The notes: a model not told the origin generated them from the letters alone. DNA of 15,554 nucleotides from Saliniramus sp050485405 (GCA_050485405.1 JBJHBI010000079.1:1-15554), one strand, 5' to 3'; positions 1-8,392 are shown, numbered from the stretch's first letter. Numbers and translations are program-made.

Positions 1-9
1 TATGAATGC

Positions 10-1905
10 TTATTCGCCCCGGAATCCGCGCCAGCGCGGATTGAAGTGAATGCTCGGTTCCGTCGCGCGTCCGGCTCCGGACGGCGTGAAGCGGGTCTCC
101 GTGATGGTGAAGGCCGTGATGCCGAGCGAGATCGCGTGCAGCCCCTTCGCGCCGTTGCGCTCGGCGCCCGCCCAGAGTCCCGCGAGCATGGCGACGATGC
201 AGGCGGCGAGGATCACCCCGGCAGGCCCGCCCGGCAGGAAGGACAGGCGGTTCTCGCGTGCATGCCGCCACAGGACGAGCAGGGTGAGGAGCGCATAGGT
301 CGCCCCCGTGACCAGTGCGAAGAGGTAGAAACCCGCAGCACTTCCGGGATCGGTCACCGCATAGGTCGTCCAGCCCGAGACGAGGGCGATGAGGCAATAG
401 GGCATGATCACGCGCAAGGGCAGATGATCGGCCTTGTCGGAGCCCTTGGGCGTCACCCGGAAATCTGCGGGTTTCCCGCGCAGGTGGTCCTGGACGGCGG
501 CGAGCGACCCCATCAGCGCCCAGGGCCAGCGCAGGAAGAGGAAAGCGAGCCCCTCCCAGGAGAAGATCGGCGCGCGGGCCGGCCGGAACAGCCCCGTCGC
601 ACGCCACCAGAAGGCCAGCAGGATCAGGACCAGCGCCAGCGGCAGCATATGCAGGAAATAGTCGACATAGGTGACGTTGACGAAATGCTCGCCGGTCAGA
701 AGGGCGACCACCGGCATGACGATGGTCAGCCCCATGATCGCCGAGAACATCGGGTACCACATCTGCGAGAAGCCGAACTGGAAGCGGCGGCGCGCGTCGA
801 GCCGGGGGATCAGTTTCGGCGACCAGCCGAGCAGGATGGTGACGAGGCTGCGCGACCACTGGAATTCCTGGACCACGAGATCGGCGAAGCTCTCGGGTCC
901 CGCGCCGTTGGCGATGGCGTCCACCGCGTGCACGCCGCGCCAGCCATGGGCGTTGAACATCAGCGTCGTCGAATGATCCTCGGCGAGTTCCGGGCCGAGC
1001 CCCCCGATCGCGCGCAGGGCACTGGTGCGCACGGTATAATGCGAGCCGATGCACAAAGGCGCGTAGCCGTCGTTGTAGCCGGTCTGCAGCGCCCCGTGCA
1101 TGCTGGCCTCGACATGCAGCCGCCCGCGCGCCGACCAGCTCTCATCCGCATTGGTGTCGCAGATGCTCGGCGCCGAGACGTAGCCGACGGCGGGATCGGT
1201 GAAGGGCGCGAGCGCGTGGAGCAGGTAATCGGGCCGGGGAATGTGATCGGCGTCGAACTGGGCGACGAAATCGTAAGCCTCATAGCCGTAAGTGTCGTAG
1301 AAATAAGCGAGATTGCCTTCCTTGCAGCGCGTGCGGCGGGGCCATTGGGTGCGATGATATTCGGCAATGCCCTTGCGGCACGAAACCCGCACGCCGTGCT
1401 CGGCGCACCAGGCGAGAGTTTCCGCCGATGGATCCTCGTCGGCGAGCCAGACATCGTAGCCGAAGCGCTCGTCGGGCAGGCGCTGGGCGAGCGCGCCTTC
1501 CAGCGTACGGCGCACGATCGAGAAAGGTTCGGAGGGTGCCTTCGTCACCACCATCGCGGTGCGCGGTTCGCCGGGAAGATCCCGTGCATCGGCAACGCAT
1601 AGCCGGGCGCGCCCGAACAGGGCGATATAGTAGAGCGGGATCAGCGTGATCCAGCCGAGAATGAAGGTCACGAGCAACCAGCGTCCCGGCGTGTGCATGT
1701 GGCCCGGCTGGAACCACCAGATCCAGAAATAAGCGAGCGCCGCGAGCCACAGGCCGATCCCGGCGAGGTTCACCGCCTTGCGCCAGCCGGTGAAGACCGA
1801 CACGAAATACGGCTTCTGCGTGCCGGAAACGAGCCCCGCCGGCAGGGCGCGCGGGCGCGCGCGGCTTTCGCCGTGCACTACCCCCGATATCCCGGAAACC
1901 GCCAT
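10..1905 (-). CDS. Membrane family 2 glycosyltransferase, cellulose-synthase-like
   Basis: This 631-residue protein is probably a processive inner-membrane glycosyltransferase that takes a nucleotide sugar in the cytoplasm. Two hydrophobic spans lie near residues 44-65 and 76-98, followed by a GT-A type catalytic domain. Visible motifs are DEDPS (156-160), the metal-binding FDADH (217-221), AEDHST (308-313, the TED-like acceptor motif) and QEFQWSRS (346-353), which corresponds to QxxRW but has Gln in place of Arg. About six further hydrophobic spans follow (around 385-410, 425-445, 455-475, 505-525, 530-555, 568-588). There is no PilZ domain, so direct c-di-GMP control as in BcsA is not indicated. 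A strong Shine-Dalgarno (GAGAGGTGG) precedes the ATG. It is the last gene of the uxs-ugd operon, 63 bases after ugd, which suggests UDP-xylose, UDP-glucuronate or UDP-glucose as donor; the product polymer is unknown. Family is sure, specificity is not. Confidence 0.88.
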   Translation of the reverse strand: MAVSGISGVVHGESRARPRALPAGLVSGTQKPYFVSVFTGWRKAVNLAGIGLWLAALAYFWIWWFQPGHMHTPGRWLLVTFILGWITLIPLYYIALFGRARLCVADARDLPGEPRTAMVVTKAPSEPFSIVRRTLEGALAQRLPDERFGYDVWLADEDPSAETLAWCAEHGVRVSCRKGIAEYHRTQWPRRTRCKEGNLAYFYDTYGYEAYDFVAQFDADHIPRPDYLLHALAPFTDPAVGYVSAPSICDTNADESWSARGRLHVEASMHGALQTGYNDGYAPLCIGSHYTVRTSALRAIGGLGPELAEDHSTTLMFNAHGWRGVHAVDAIANGAGPESFADLVVQEFQWSRSLVTILLGWSPKLIPRLDARRRFQFGFSQMWYPMFSAIMGLTIVMPVVALLTGEHFVNVTYVDYFLHMLPLALVLILLAFWWRATGLFRPARAPIFSWEGLAFLFLRWPWALMGSLAAVQDHLRGKPADFRVTPKGSDKADHLPLRVIMPYCLIALVSGWTTYAVTDPGSAAGFYLFALVTGATYALLTLLVLWRHARENRLSFLPGGPAGVILAACIVAMLAGLWAGAERNGAKGLHAISLGITAFTITETRFTPSGAGRATEPSIHFNPRWRGFRGE

Positions 1906-1968
1906 GATACGCCACCTCTCTCGTTGTTGCGTGTCTACCCGCCCCGCCCCCGGAACCGGTCGCTTCGC

Positions 1969-3420
1969 TCACTCCGCCGGCTTCATCGCCGGGCGATGCA
2001 CGCGTGCCTCCCCTGACGAGGGCGCGGGGTGATGCAGGCTGCGCGCGCCTCCGGCCGGGGGCGCAGCGCGATCGCGCCACGTGTCGTCGGCCGTGTATGC
2101 GATGGAGACGGGGGGCTGAGCCTCGCCGATGCGGTGCAGGTCGAACCCGGCGGCGCGCCAGGCGCCCGGGGCGAGAATGTTGCGCAGGTCGAAGATCGTG
2201 CGCCCGCGCATCAGCCCCGCGACTTCGCGCGGATCGAGTGCCGCATATTCGCGCCAGCCCGTCGCGATCACGAGAATATCGGCATCGCGCAGGCAGGAGC
2301 GTGCATCTTCGCAGAAGGTCACGCCTTCGATCATCGTTCGTGCCGCTTCCATGCCACGGGGATCGTGGACCCGGATCTCGGCGCCTTCACGCCGTAGCGC
2401 CGCGATGATGGCGAGCGCCGGGGATTCGCGCATGTCGTCGGTCTCGGCCTTGAAGGTGAGACCCATCACGGCGATGCGGGATTCGCCGACATCGCCTCGG
2501 ATCGCCGCGCGGATGCGCCGACCCATCGCCCATTTGCGGGCTTCGTTGACCGCGCTCGCGGTCTCGACCATGCGCAGGCCCACCGCACGTTCGCGGGCAC
2601 TGTGGAGGAGTGCACGCAGATCCTTGGGGAAGCAGGAGCCTCCGTAGCCCGGACCCGGTTGCAGGAAATCGGGACCGATACGCCGGTCGAGGCCGATCCC
2701 GGTCGCGACGTCGCCGATATCGGCATCCCATGCCTCGCAGAAATCGGCGATCTCGTTGATGAAGGAGAGCTTGATCGCGAGAAAGGCGTTGGCGGCATAT
2801 TTGATTGCCTCCGACGAACGCCTGCGCGTGCGCAGGATCTTCGCGCCGCGTTGCGCGAGCGGGGCGTAGATCGCCGCCACGGTATTGCCCGCCCAGGCGC
2901 TCTGGGCGCCGATTACGATGCGGTCCGGCTCCATGAAATCGGCGATCGCCGCGCCTTCCTTGAGGAATTCGGGGTTGGAGACGACGCCGAATTCGAGCTG
3001 CGGGCGCATGCGCCTGATCAGGCCCTCGATCATGTCTCCCGTCCCCACGGGCACCGTCGATTTCGTCACGACGACGATGCGTTCGCGGGCGTAGCGGGCG
3101 ATGTCGCGGGCGGCGGAGAAGACGAAGCCGAGATCGGCCTCGCCATCCTCCGGACGCGGCGGCGTGCCGACGCAGATGAAGGCCGCTTCGGCATTGCCCA
3201 GGGCGAGGGCGGGGTCGGTATCGAAACGCAGATGACCGTTGGCGACGTTACGCGCGACGATGGCGTCGAGGCCGGGCTCGTAGATCGGGATCTCGCCCCG
3301 GTGCAGAGCCGCGATCCGCGCCTCGTTGGTATCGATGCAGGTGATGTGGTGCCCCAGATCCGCAAGGCATGCGGCGCTGACGAGGCCGACATAGCCGGCA
3401 CCGAGAATCGTGATATCCAT
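1969..3420 (-). CDS. ugd: UDP-glucose 6-dehydrogenase
   Basis: The enzyme oxidises UDP-glucose to UDP-glucuronate with two NAD+ in the cytoplasm. The sequence shows the N-terminal Rossmann motif GAGYVG (7-12), VGTPP (84-88), STVPVGTG (121-128), NPEFLKEG (149-156), the central EAIKYAANAFLA helix (204-215) with its conserved Lys207, and the active-site GPGYGGSCFPKD (256-267) with catalytic Cys263. At 483 residues it is longer than the usual 430-440. The extra residues form a C-terminal tail rich in Ala, Pro and His beyond the normal UDP-binding domain. The ATG has a good Shine-Dalgarno (GGGGGAG). It lies 45 bases downstream of uxs and 63 bases before the glycosyltransferase on the same strand, so it is most likely co-transcribed. 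It supplies UDP-glucuronate to the decarboxylase encoded just upstream. Very secure assignment. Confidence 0.97.
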   Translation of the reverse strand: MDITILGAGYVGLVSAACLADLGHHITCIDTNEARIAALHRGEIPIYEPGLDAIVARNVANGHLRFDTDPALALGNAEAAFICVGTPPRPEDGEADLGFVFSAARDIARYARERIVVVTKSTVPVGTGDMIEGLIRRMRPQLEFGVVSNPEFLKEGAAIADFMEPDRIVIGAQSAWAGNTVAAIYAPLAQRGAKILRTRRRSSEAIKYAANAFLAIKLSFINEIADFCEAWDADIGDVATGIGLDRRIGPDFLQPGPGYGGSCFPKDLRALLHSARERAVGLRMVETASAVNEARKWAMGRRIRAAIRGDVGESRIAVMGLTFKAETDDMRESPALAIIAALRREGAEIRVHDPRGMEAARTMIEGVTFCEDARSCLRDADILVIATGWREYAALDPREVAGLMRGRTIFDLRNILAPGAWRAAGFDLHRIGEAQPPVSIAYTADDTWRDRAAPPAGGARSLHHPAPSSGEARVHRPAMKPAE

Positions 3421-3465
3421 GATACGCTCCCCCGAAATACGCTGAATGCGATGGTCCCCCGCGCG

Positions 3466-4533
<1,068 letters not shown>

Positions 4534-4629
4534 GACTGACCTCCACGCTCGGGCGGTTCATAGGCGTTCTTGCGCCGTTTTCGCCCTTGATGTCGTGGAT
4601 TGAGCGTGATCGGGTAACGATTTTTTAAC

Positions 4630-4635
4630 AATATA
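4630..4635 (-). promoter_or_regulatory. Possible extended -10 box for the uxs-ugd-glycosyltransferase operon
   Basis: On the minus strand the sequence reads TGGTATATT, i.e. an extended -10 (TGn followed by TATATT), about 100 bases before the uxs ATG in a local AT-rich patch. No good -35 hexamer is seen 16-18 bases upstream. It is a candidate only. Confidence 0.3.
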
Positions 4636-4808
4636 CCAGAATCGGTGTTCGCGGTTTTACGTGTGGCGGCTGCGACGGCGCCGGATTGTCCATGAATCGA
4701 ACGTAGAAACACCTATCTCCTACGATGCCAGCGTTGTAGCCCGGCACGCGTTCATTGTTATTAATCCTTATGTTGATGTCTTCGTAATTGATTCGATTGA
4801 GAGATTCG

Positions 4809-4822
4809 TTTGTCAGGACAAA
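4809..4822. promoter_or_regulatory. Perfect inverted repeat TTTGTC-AG-GACAAA, possible operator
   Basis: Six-base arms with a two-base centre lie in the AT-rich part of the divergent region. The repeat overlaps the TTGTCA hexamer (4810-4815), which could serve as a plus-strand -35 box, so a bound protein would be placed to control the secretion unit. The LuxR/NarL-type regulator encoded at 12148 is the obvious local candidate, but that link is only inferred. Confidence 0.4.
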
Positions 4823-4839
4823 TTGTAAAAATACCTAAT
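4810..4839 (+). promoter_or_regulatory. Possible promoter of the secretion unit leader
   Basis: TTGTCA (five of six matches to TTGACA) is followed after 18 bases by CCTAAT (four of six matches to TATAAT). A start near 4846 would give a leader of roughly 340 bases before the ATG at 5184. The -10 box is imperfect and the spacing one base long, so this is tentative. Confidence 0.33.
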
Positions 4840-4918
4840 GCGTATTCGGCTAGCTAATTTGTCGCATACTACCGGATTCGGTGTATTGCTCGTTAACCTT
4901 GTTGGCAGGACACTTTGC

Positions 4919-4948
4919 CTGCATTCGGCTCGGGAAGACTGAATGCAG
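4919..4948 (+). repeat. Inverted repeat CTGCATTC-N14-GAATGCAG in leader
   Basis: Perfect eight-base arms are separated by 14 bases. It could be a protein-binding dyad (centres of the arms about two helical turns apart) or an RNA stem-loop at the beginning of the structured leader. Confidence 0.5.
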
Positions 4949-4991
4949 AGGTGACCACCAGACGAGGCGCGCGCTCACCGCCCCCTCGGCC

Positions 4992-5019
4992 GCCGAAACC
5001 CTTCGGTGCTCGAACGAGC
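4992..5019 (+). repeat. Two adjacent small leader hairpins
   Basis: GCCGAA-ACCC-TTCGGT (4992-5007, last pair a G-U) is directly followed by GCTCG-AA-CGAGC (5008-5019). Just upstream, CTCGGC at 4985-4990 repeats the descending arm of the terminator at 5039-5085 and could pair with its ascending arm GCCGAG (5051-5056), a possible anti-terminator pairing of six bases. Confidence 0.4.
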
Positions 5020-5038
5020 CCGCGTTATCGAGGTCACT

Positions 5039-5085
5039 GCCGGACCGGGTGCCGAGCGCCACCCTCGGCCCTGGTCCGGCGTTTT
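5039..5085 (+). terminator. Intrinsic terminator inside the leader of the repeat-protein gene
   Basis: GCCGGACC (5039-5046) pairs with GGTCCGGC (5073-5080), then GGG with CCT, a one-base bulge, and GCCGAG (5051-5056) with CTCGGC (5064-5069) around a seven-base loop. This gives about 17 pairs, almost all GC. GTTTT follows immediately (5081-5085). The T-run is short but lies right at the stem base. On the other strand no T-run follows, so it acts on plus-strand transcripts. There is no gene upstream on this strand for it to end, so it is either an attenuator for the gene at 5184 or the end of a small RNA. Confidence 0.65.
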
Positions 5086-5112
5086 CGCAGCAGCTGTCTC
5101 ATGTCTACTAGT

Positions 5113-5140
5113 CCGGGCGCGATGACTTCGCGCGACCCGG
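5113..5140 (+). repeat. Leader hairpin upstream of the repeat-protein start
   Basis: CCGGGCGCG (5113-5121) can pair with CGCG-(CGA bulge)-CCCGG (5129-5140) around the loop ATGACTT. It sits about 43 bases before the ATG at 5184, leaving the ribosome site free. Confidence 0.4.
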
Positions 5141-5183
5141 CGCCATGGGCTGACGTGAGCGTAACAAGCAAGGGATGGACGTC

Positions 5184-6251
5184 ATGAGCAAAGGTAAGCA
5201 CCCGCAAGGAATCGACGATTCCTTCAATAACACGGCTGTGGATTCATTCAATGCGAAGAATTCCAACAATGCCTACGACAACCAGTCCGAAAACGAATAT
5301 TATAACGACAGCTTCAACAACAACTCGACGAATACCAAAGTCGGCGTGGAGATCGATGACAGCTTCAACGATCAATCCACGACGAATACGGCGAAGGGGT
5401 CGTTCAACGATAACTCGAACAACTCGGACAACTCCCAATACTTTGCCCTGGATTTTGATCTCGATCACGAAGAGATCAATCACTCCTTCAACAAAAAGGA
5501 GTTCTCGGTCGATGATCATTCGGTGAATGAATCATTCAACGACTCGTCCGACAACAGCACCACGACGAAGTTGAAGGATTCCTACAACGACAATTCCGAC
5601 AACAGCACCAAAACGGTGGTGAAGGACGCCCATAACGACAAGAGCGTCACGGATTCCTTCAACGACAATTCGGATCACTCGGTCGACGTCTCGCTGGAGG
5701 ACATGTTCAACGACAAGTCCTACAATGCGACGAATTCGTTCAACGAGATCGACCAATCGACCAATACGAGCGACTCGTTCAATACCGACGTCGATATCGA
5801 GGTCGATATCGCCGACAGCTTCAACCACTCGGCCGACAGCCTGGTGGACGGCATGATCCATGTCGAGAATTCCGCCTTCGACGCGATCAGCGCCATCAAG
5901 GATGCGCTGAAGGGCGACGGCATGAACCTCGCCTTCTCGATCAACCAGATCAGCGAGATCATGGATAACGACAAGCTGATCAACCCCTGGGTCCAGAGCA
6001 ACAAGGAATGGAGCCAGGAGGCCGAGGCCAATGGCGGCGAAGCGTACGGTATCTACGCCAAGGACGGCTTCGACGTCGAATCCGCCGAGGACATGGCGTT
6101 CCAGGCGATCGGCAATGCCGATGCGGTCATTAGCCAGGAGGCCTTCAACCTCTCCATCGCGATGGGCAACAACATCCAGTTCAACGCGGTGAATGCCACG
6201 GTCGTGGGCGGGGATTCCTCGATGACGGCCGGGGACGATCTGGCCGCCTGA
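5184..6251 (+). CDS. Asn/Asp/Ser-rich D-S-F-N repeat protein, likely secreted
   Basis: I do not recognise a characterised family. The 355-residue product has no N-terminal signal peptide. Residues 12-215 hold 14 copies of a motif of the form D-S-F-N-D (starts near residues 13, 21, 43, 60, 73, 101, 117, 133, 149, 158, 174, 185, 198, 212), typically followed by N/S-D-N-S and a short Thr/Lys/Val-rich strand, with spacing most often 16. Such regular polar repeats suggest a beta-rich stacked or amyloid-like fold. Residues 220-355 are non-repetitive and end in GNNIQFNAVNATVVGG and a DDLAA tail. I chose the ATG at 5184 because AAGGG (5170-5174) lies nine bases upstream of it; the in-frame ATG at 5175 abuts that site. 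The gene leads a unit with a type I exporter, so export by that route is inferred. The repeat half is less GC-rich than its neighbours, mostly because of Asn, Asp and Lys codons. Confidence 0.82.
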   Translation: MSKGKHPQGIDDSFNNTAVDSFNAKNSNNAYDNQSENEYYNDSFNNNSTNTKVGVEIDDSFNDQSTTNTAKGSFNDNSNNSDNSQYFALDFDLDHEEINHSFNKKEFSVDDHSVNESFNDSSDNSTTTKLKDSYNDNSDNSTKTVVKDAHNDKSVTDSFNDNSDHSVDVSLEDMFNDKSYNATNSFNEIDQSTNTSDSFNTDVDIEVDIADSFNHSADSLVDGMIHVENSAFDAISAIKDALKGDGMNLAFSINQISEIMDNDKLINPWVQSNKEWSQEAEANGGEAYGIYAKDGFDVESAEDMAFQAIGNADAVISQEAFNLSIAMGNNIQFNAVNATVVGGDSSMTAGDDLAA

Positions 6252-6271
6252 CGACGGCTCGACGGTGAGCT

Positions 6272-6304
6272 GCATCCTCGCGCGCGCAAAGCGTGCGGGG
6301 ATGC
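6272..6304 (+). promoter_or_regulatory. Strong intergenic hairpin between the two repeat-protein genes
   Basis: A 14-pair stem (6272-6285 with 6291-6304; all pairs formed, two of them G-U) has a GCAAA loop. No T-run follows, so it is not a standard terminator. It sits 20 bases after one stop codon and about ten bases before the ribosome site of the next gene. It may protect the upstream mRNA from 3' decay or lower translation of the downstream gene. A small CCCGG-AA-CCGGG repeat (6306-6317) partly overlaps the next Shine-Dalgarno. Confidence 0.6.
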
Positions 6305-6325
6305 GCCCGGAACCGGGAGGCCGCC

Positions 6326-8392
6326 ATGAACGTGCAATTCACAACCGAACTGATCTGGCATTTCGCCGGCTATCTGCAGATCTTCAAGACCGTCAATGCC
6401 GAGCGTCCGGATTTCGCGGGCGAGGCCCCGCCACCGCCGGAACTCGCCTTTACCGAGGGGCCTGGCGACTGGATCGAGGCGCCGTCCGGCGAGCCCGCCG
6501 ACGATCTCGGTGCCATGCGCTTCAACCTGTTCCAGGGCGGGCCGGGCGCACCGTTCACGAGCGAATGGTTCGCCGATCGCGATTTCTCGGCCTTCGTGCC
6601 GTTCCCGATCTTCTTCGGCCCCTTGATGCCGCTCACGACGACCTTCGTCGCCGGCATCCAGAGCGCCGCCACCGCAGGGTTCATGGTCTTCACGCGCGAA
6701 GGCGGCCCGAGCTATCAGATCACGTTCGGCTCCGGCGGTGACAATCGCCTGATCGAGCTCGCGCAGTCGAATGCGCTCACCGATATCGACACGCTGCTCG
6801 CCATCGATCTGCTCGCGGGTACGCGCATCTCGCAGGATGCCTCGGGCGTGCTGACGCAGATGCATGGCGAGGCCCGTGACGCGATGCCCGCCTGGGCGAG
6901 CGATCTTCCGACGCAGGGCATGCTCATGCCGGGCTTTCTCGTCGCCGAGGCCCAGACGGCCTTCGCCGCGCAGCATGAAGCCCGCGAGAGCGAAGAGGCG
7001 CGCCTCGAAGGCGATGACGGGATCGAAGACGACGAAGAAATCGGGGCGCAAGCAGATTCCCTGCCGGCCCCGCGCGAGGGCGTCTTCCTCAATGGCGAGC
7101 GCATCGAGGCCGATGACGCGCCGCTCTCGCCGCTCGCGAACCTGTCGCTCGCCGCAATGGTCGAGCCCGATGGAGAGACCGGCGCGGAAATCCAGCTCAT
7201 GGCGCGCCCGGCTCCCGATGCCTTCGGGACCGTCGCGGCGACCGGGGGCAATGTGCTCGTCAACGAGGCTGCCCTGATCGACGCGCTCATTCCCGCCCGT
7301 ACCCTCGCGGTGATGGGCGATGTGTTCCAGCGCGATGCGATCATGCAGATCAACGTCCTCGGCAACAACGACACCGTCGCCGTCAATGGCGCGATCCAGT
7401 CGGCCATGACGAGTATGGCGGGCGCCTCCGGCGGCGATACGCTGACCAATCTCGCGAATGTCAGCCACAACCCGGTGACCCTGCCCGCAGCGACCGGGCT
7501 CAATCCGAACGGGCTCACCGTCAATGTCGATATCGCCGATCACGACATTTTCGACGTCAAGATGCTCTACCAGCAAAACCTCGCCGATGACGGCGACCGG
7601 ATCTCCTGGGGCGGCACCGATGCCTGGTCGACGATGGGGTTCGGCGGCAACATCCAGGCCAATGCCGCGCGCCTGCTCGATCTCGGCAAGAGCTATGATC
7701 TCGTCATCGTGATGGGCAGCTATTACGCGCTCAATTTCATCGGCCAGATCAACATTCTCGCCGACGACGACGTCGTCGCCCTGTTCGGCCCGCCCGGCGG
7801 TGCCACGCTCGATTACCGCTCCGAACCGAACACGCTCCACAACGAGGCGGTGATCGACAAGCGCGGGGAGCAGGACTGGACGGCGATGAATCCGGATGCC
7901 GGCGCTCTCTTCGCCAAACTCGCGGCAGGGGAGGATCCCGGCATGGAGGCCTTCGCCGGCATTTCCGGCGCGGCGACGGGGCGGCTCGACATCCTCGTGG
8001 TGACGGGCGACTGGTACGACGTCTCGGTGATCTGGCAGGTCAACATGCTGTCGGATCGCGATCTCGTGGTGATGAGCGGCGAGGAGCAGGGTGAGGTCGT
8101 CACGGGCGGGAACATCCTCGCCAACAACGCCACCATCGTCGATTTCGGCGCCTTCCATGCGCAATATGCGGGTGGCGAGGTCTATCAGGATCTCATGCTG
8201 TTCCAGGCGAACATCGCCTATGACAGCGGCGAGCCGATGATCGCGCAGGCGAACGGCGCGGGCGATGCGCAGATGCTCGCAACCGAATTCATCGCATTTC
8301 TCGACGAGGAACTGATCCACGAGGACGCGGTCGCGCCGGCACCGTCGGTGGCGCTCCAGCACGACGACGCATTCGGCTCGGTCATGGTCTGA
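6326..8392 (+). CDS. Large protein of alternating repeat modules, likely secreted
   Basis: I do not recognise a characterised family. The 688-residue acidic protein has no signal peptide. Residues 1-215 are unique, and 217-240 are very acidic. From about 305 to 640 two motifs alternate. Motif A is like GGNILANNATIVD (307-319, 440-452, weaker 501-511, 594-606). Motif B is like VxGDxYxxxxIxQxNxLxDxDxV (328-355, 398-430, 459-488, 557-585, partial 616-635). The N/D-rich turn in B could bind a metal, but no RTX nonapeptide (GGxGxD) is present. The protein ends in HDDAFGSVMV, an acidic then hydrophobic tail like that of substrates of PrtD-type exporters. I chose the ATG at 6326 because GGGAGG (6315-6320) precedes it by five bases; a GTG at 6293 would add 11 residues but lies inside the hairpin. 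It sits 44 bases before the exporter gene, so it is probably its substrate. Confidence 0.82.
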   Translation: MNVQFTTELIWHFAGYLQIFKTVNAERPDFAGEAPPPPELAFTEGPGDWIEAPSGEPADDLGAMRFNLFQGGPGAPFTSEWFADRDFSAFVPFPIFFGPLMPLTTTFVAGIQSAATAGFMVFTREGGPSYQITFGSGGDNRLIELAQSNALTDIDTLLAIDLLAGTRISQDASGVLTQMHGEARDAMPAWASDLPTQGMLMPGFLVAEAQTAFAAQHEARESEEARLEGDDGIEDDEEIGAQADSLPAPREGVFLNGERIEADDAPLSPLANLSLAAMVEPDGETGAEIQLMARPAPDAFGTVAATGGNVLVNEAALIDALIPARTLAVMGDVFQRDAIMQINVLGNNDTVAVNGAIQSAMTSMAGASGGDTLTNLANVSHNPVTLPAATGLNPNGLTVNVDIADHDIFDVKMLYQQNLADDGDRISWGGTDAWSTMGFGGNIQANAARLLDLGKSYDLVIVMGSYYALNFIGQINILADDDVVALFGPPGGATLDYRSEPNTLHNEAVIDKRGEQDWTAMNPDAGALFAKLAAGEDPGMEAFAGISGAATGRLDILVVTGDWYDVSVIWQVNMLSDRDLVVMSGEEQGEVVTGGNILANNATIVDFGAFHAQYAGGEVYQDLMLFQANIAYDSGEPMIAQANGAGDAQMLATEFIAFLDEELIHEDAVAPAPSVALQHDDAFGSVMV

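Larger units (their letters stand above)
4534..5183. promoter_or_regulatory. Long divergent intergenic control region, no convincing gene
   Basis: This stretch separates the minus-strand uxs operon from the plus-strand secretion unit. The part around 4620-4640 and 4750-4880 is markedly AT-rich against a GC-rich background, as expected for promoters. The part from about 4900 on is GC-rich and full of inverted repeats, listed separately. Short open frames exist here on both strands (for example 4881-5111 plus and 4500-4712 minus), but they have no Shine-Dalgarno and no recognisable protein character. I treat the plus-strand portion after about 4846 as a long structured untranslated leader of the repeat-protein gene, or alternatively as a separate small RNA ending at the terminator at 5085. 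Confidence 0.6.

Noticed and set aside
46..1602. Long plus-strand open frame of about 518 codons
   Set aside because: It lies opposite the glycosyltransferase gene, is Arg/Gly/Asp-rich with no domain character, and is a typical antisense shadow in GC-rich DNA.
4881..5111. Possible 76-residue protein in the divergent region
   Set aside because: No Shine-Dalgarno, frame runs through the terminator hairpin, and composition is not protein-like; RNA structure explains the region better.
5217..5830. CRISPR-like or tandem DNA array
   Set aside because: The repetition is at protein level with degenerate codons; there are no identical DNA repeats with unique spacers.
5184..8392. RTX calcium-binding proteins
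   Set aside because: No GGxGxDxUx nonapeptide repeats are present in either protein, although acidic N/D turns occur.
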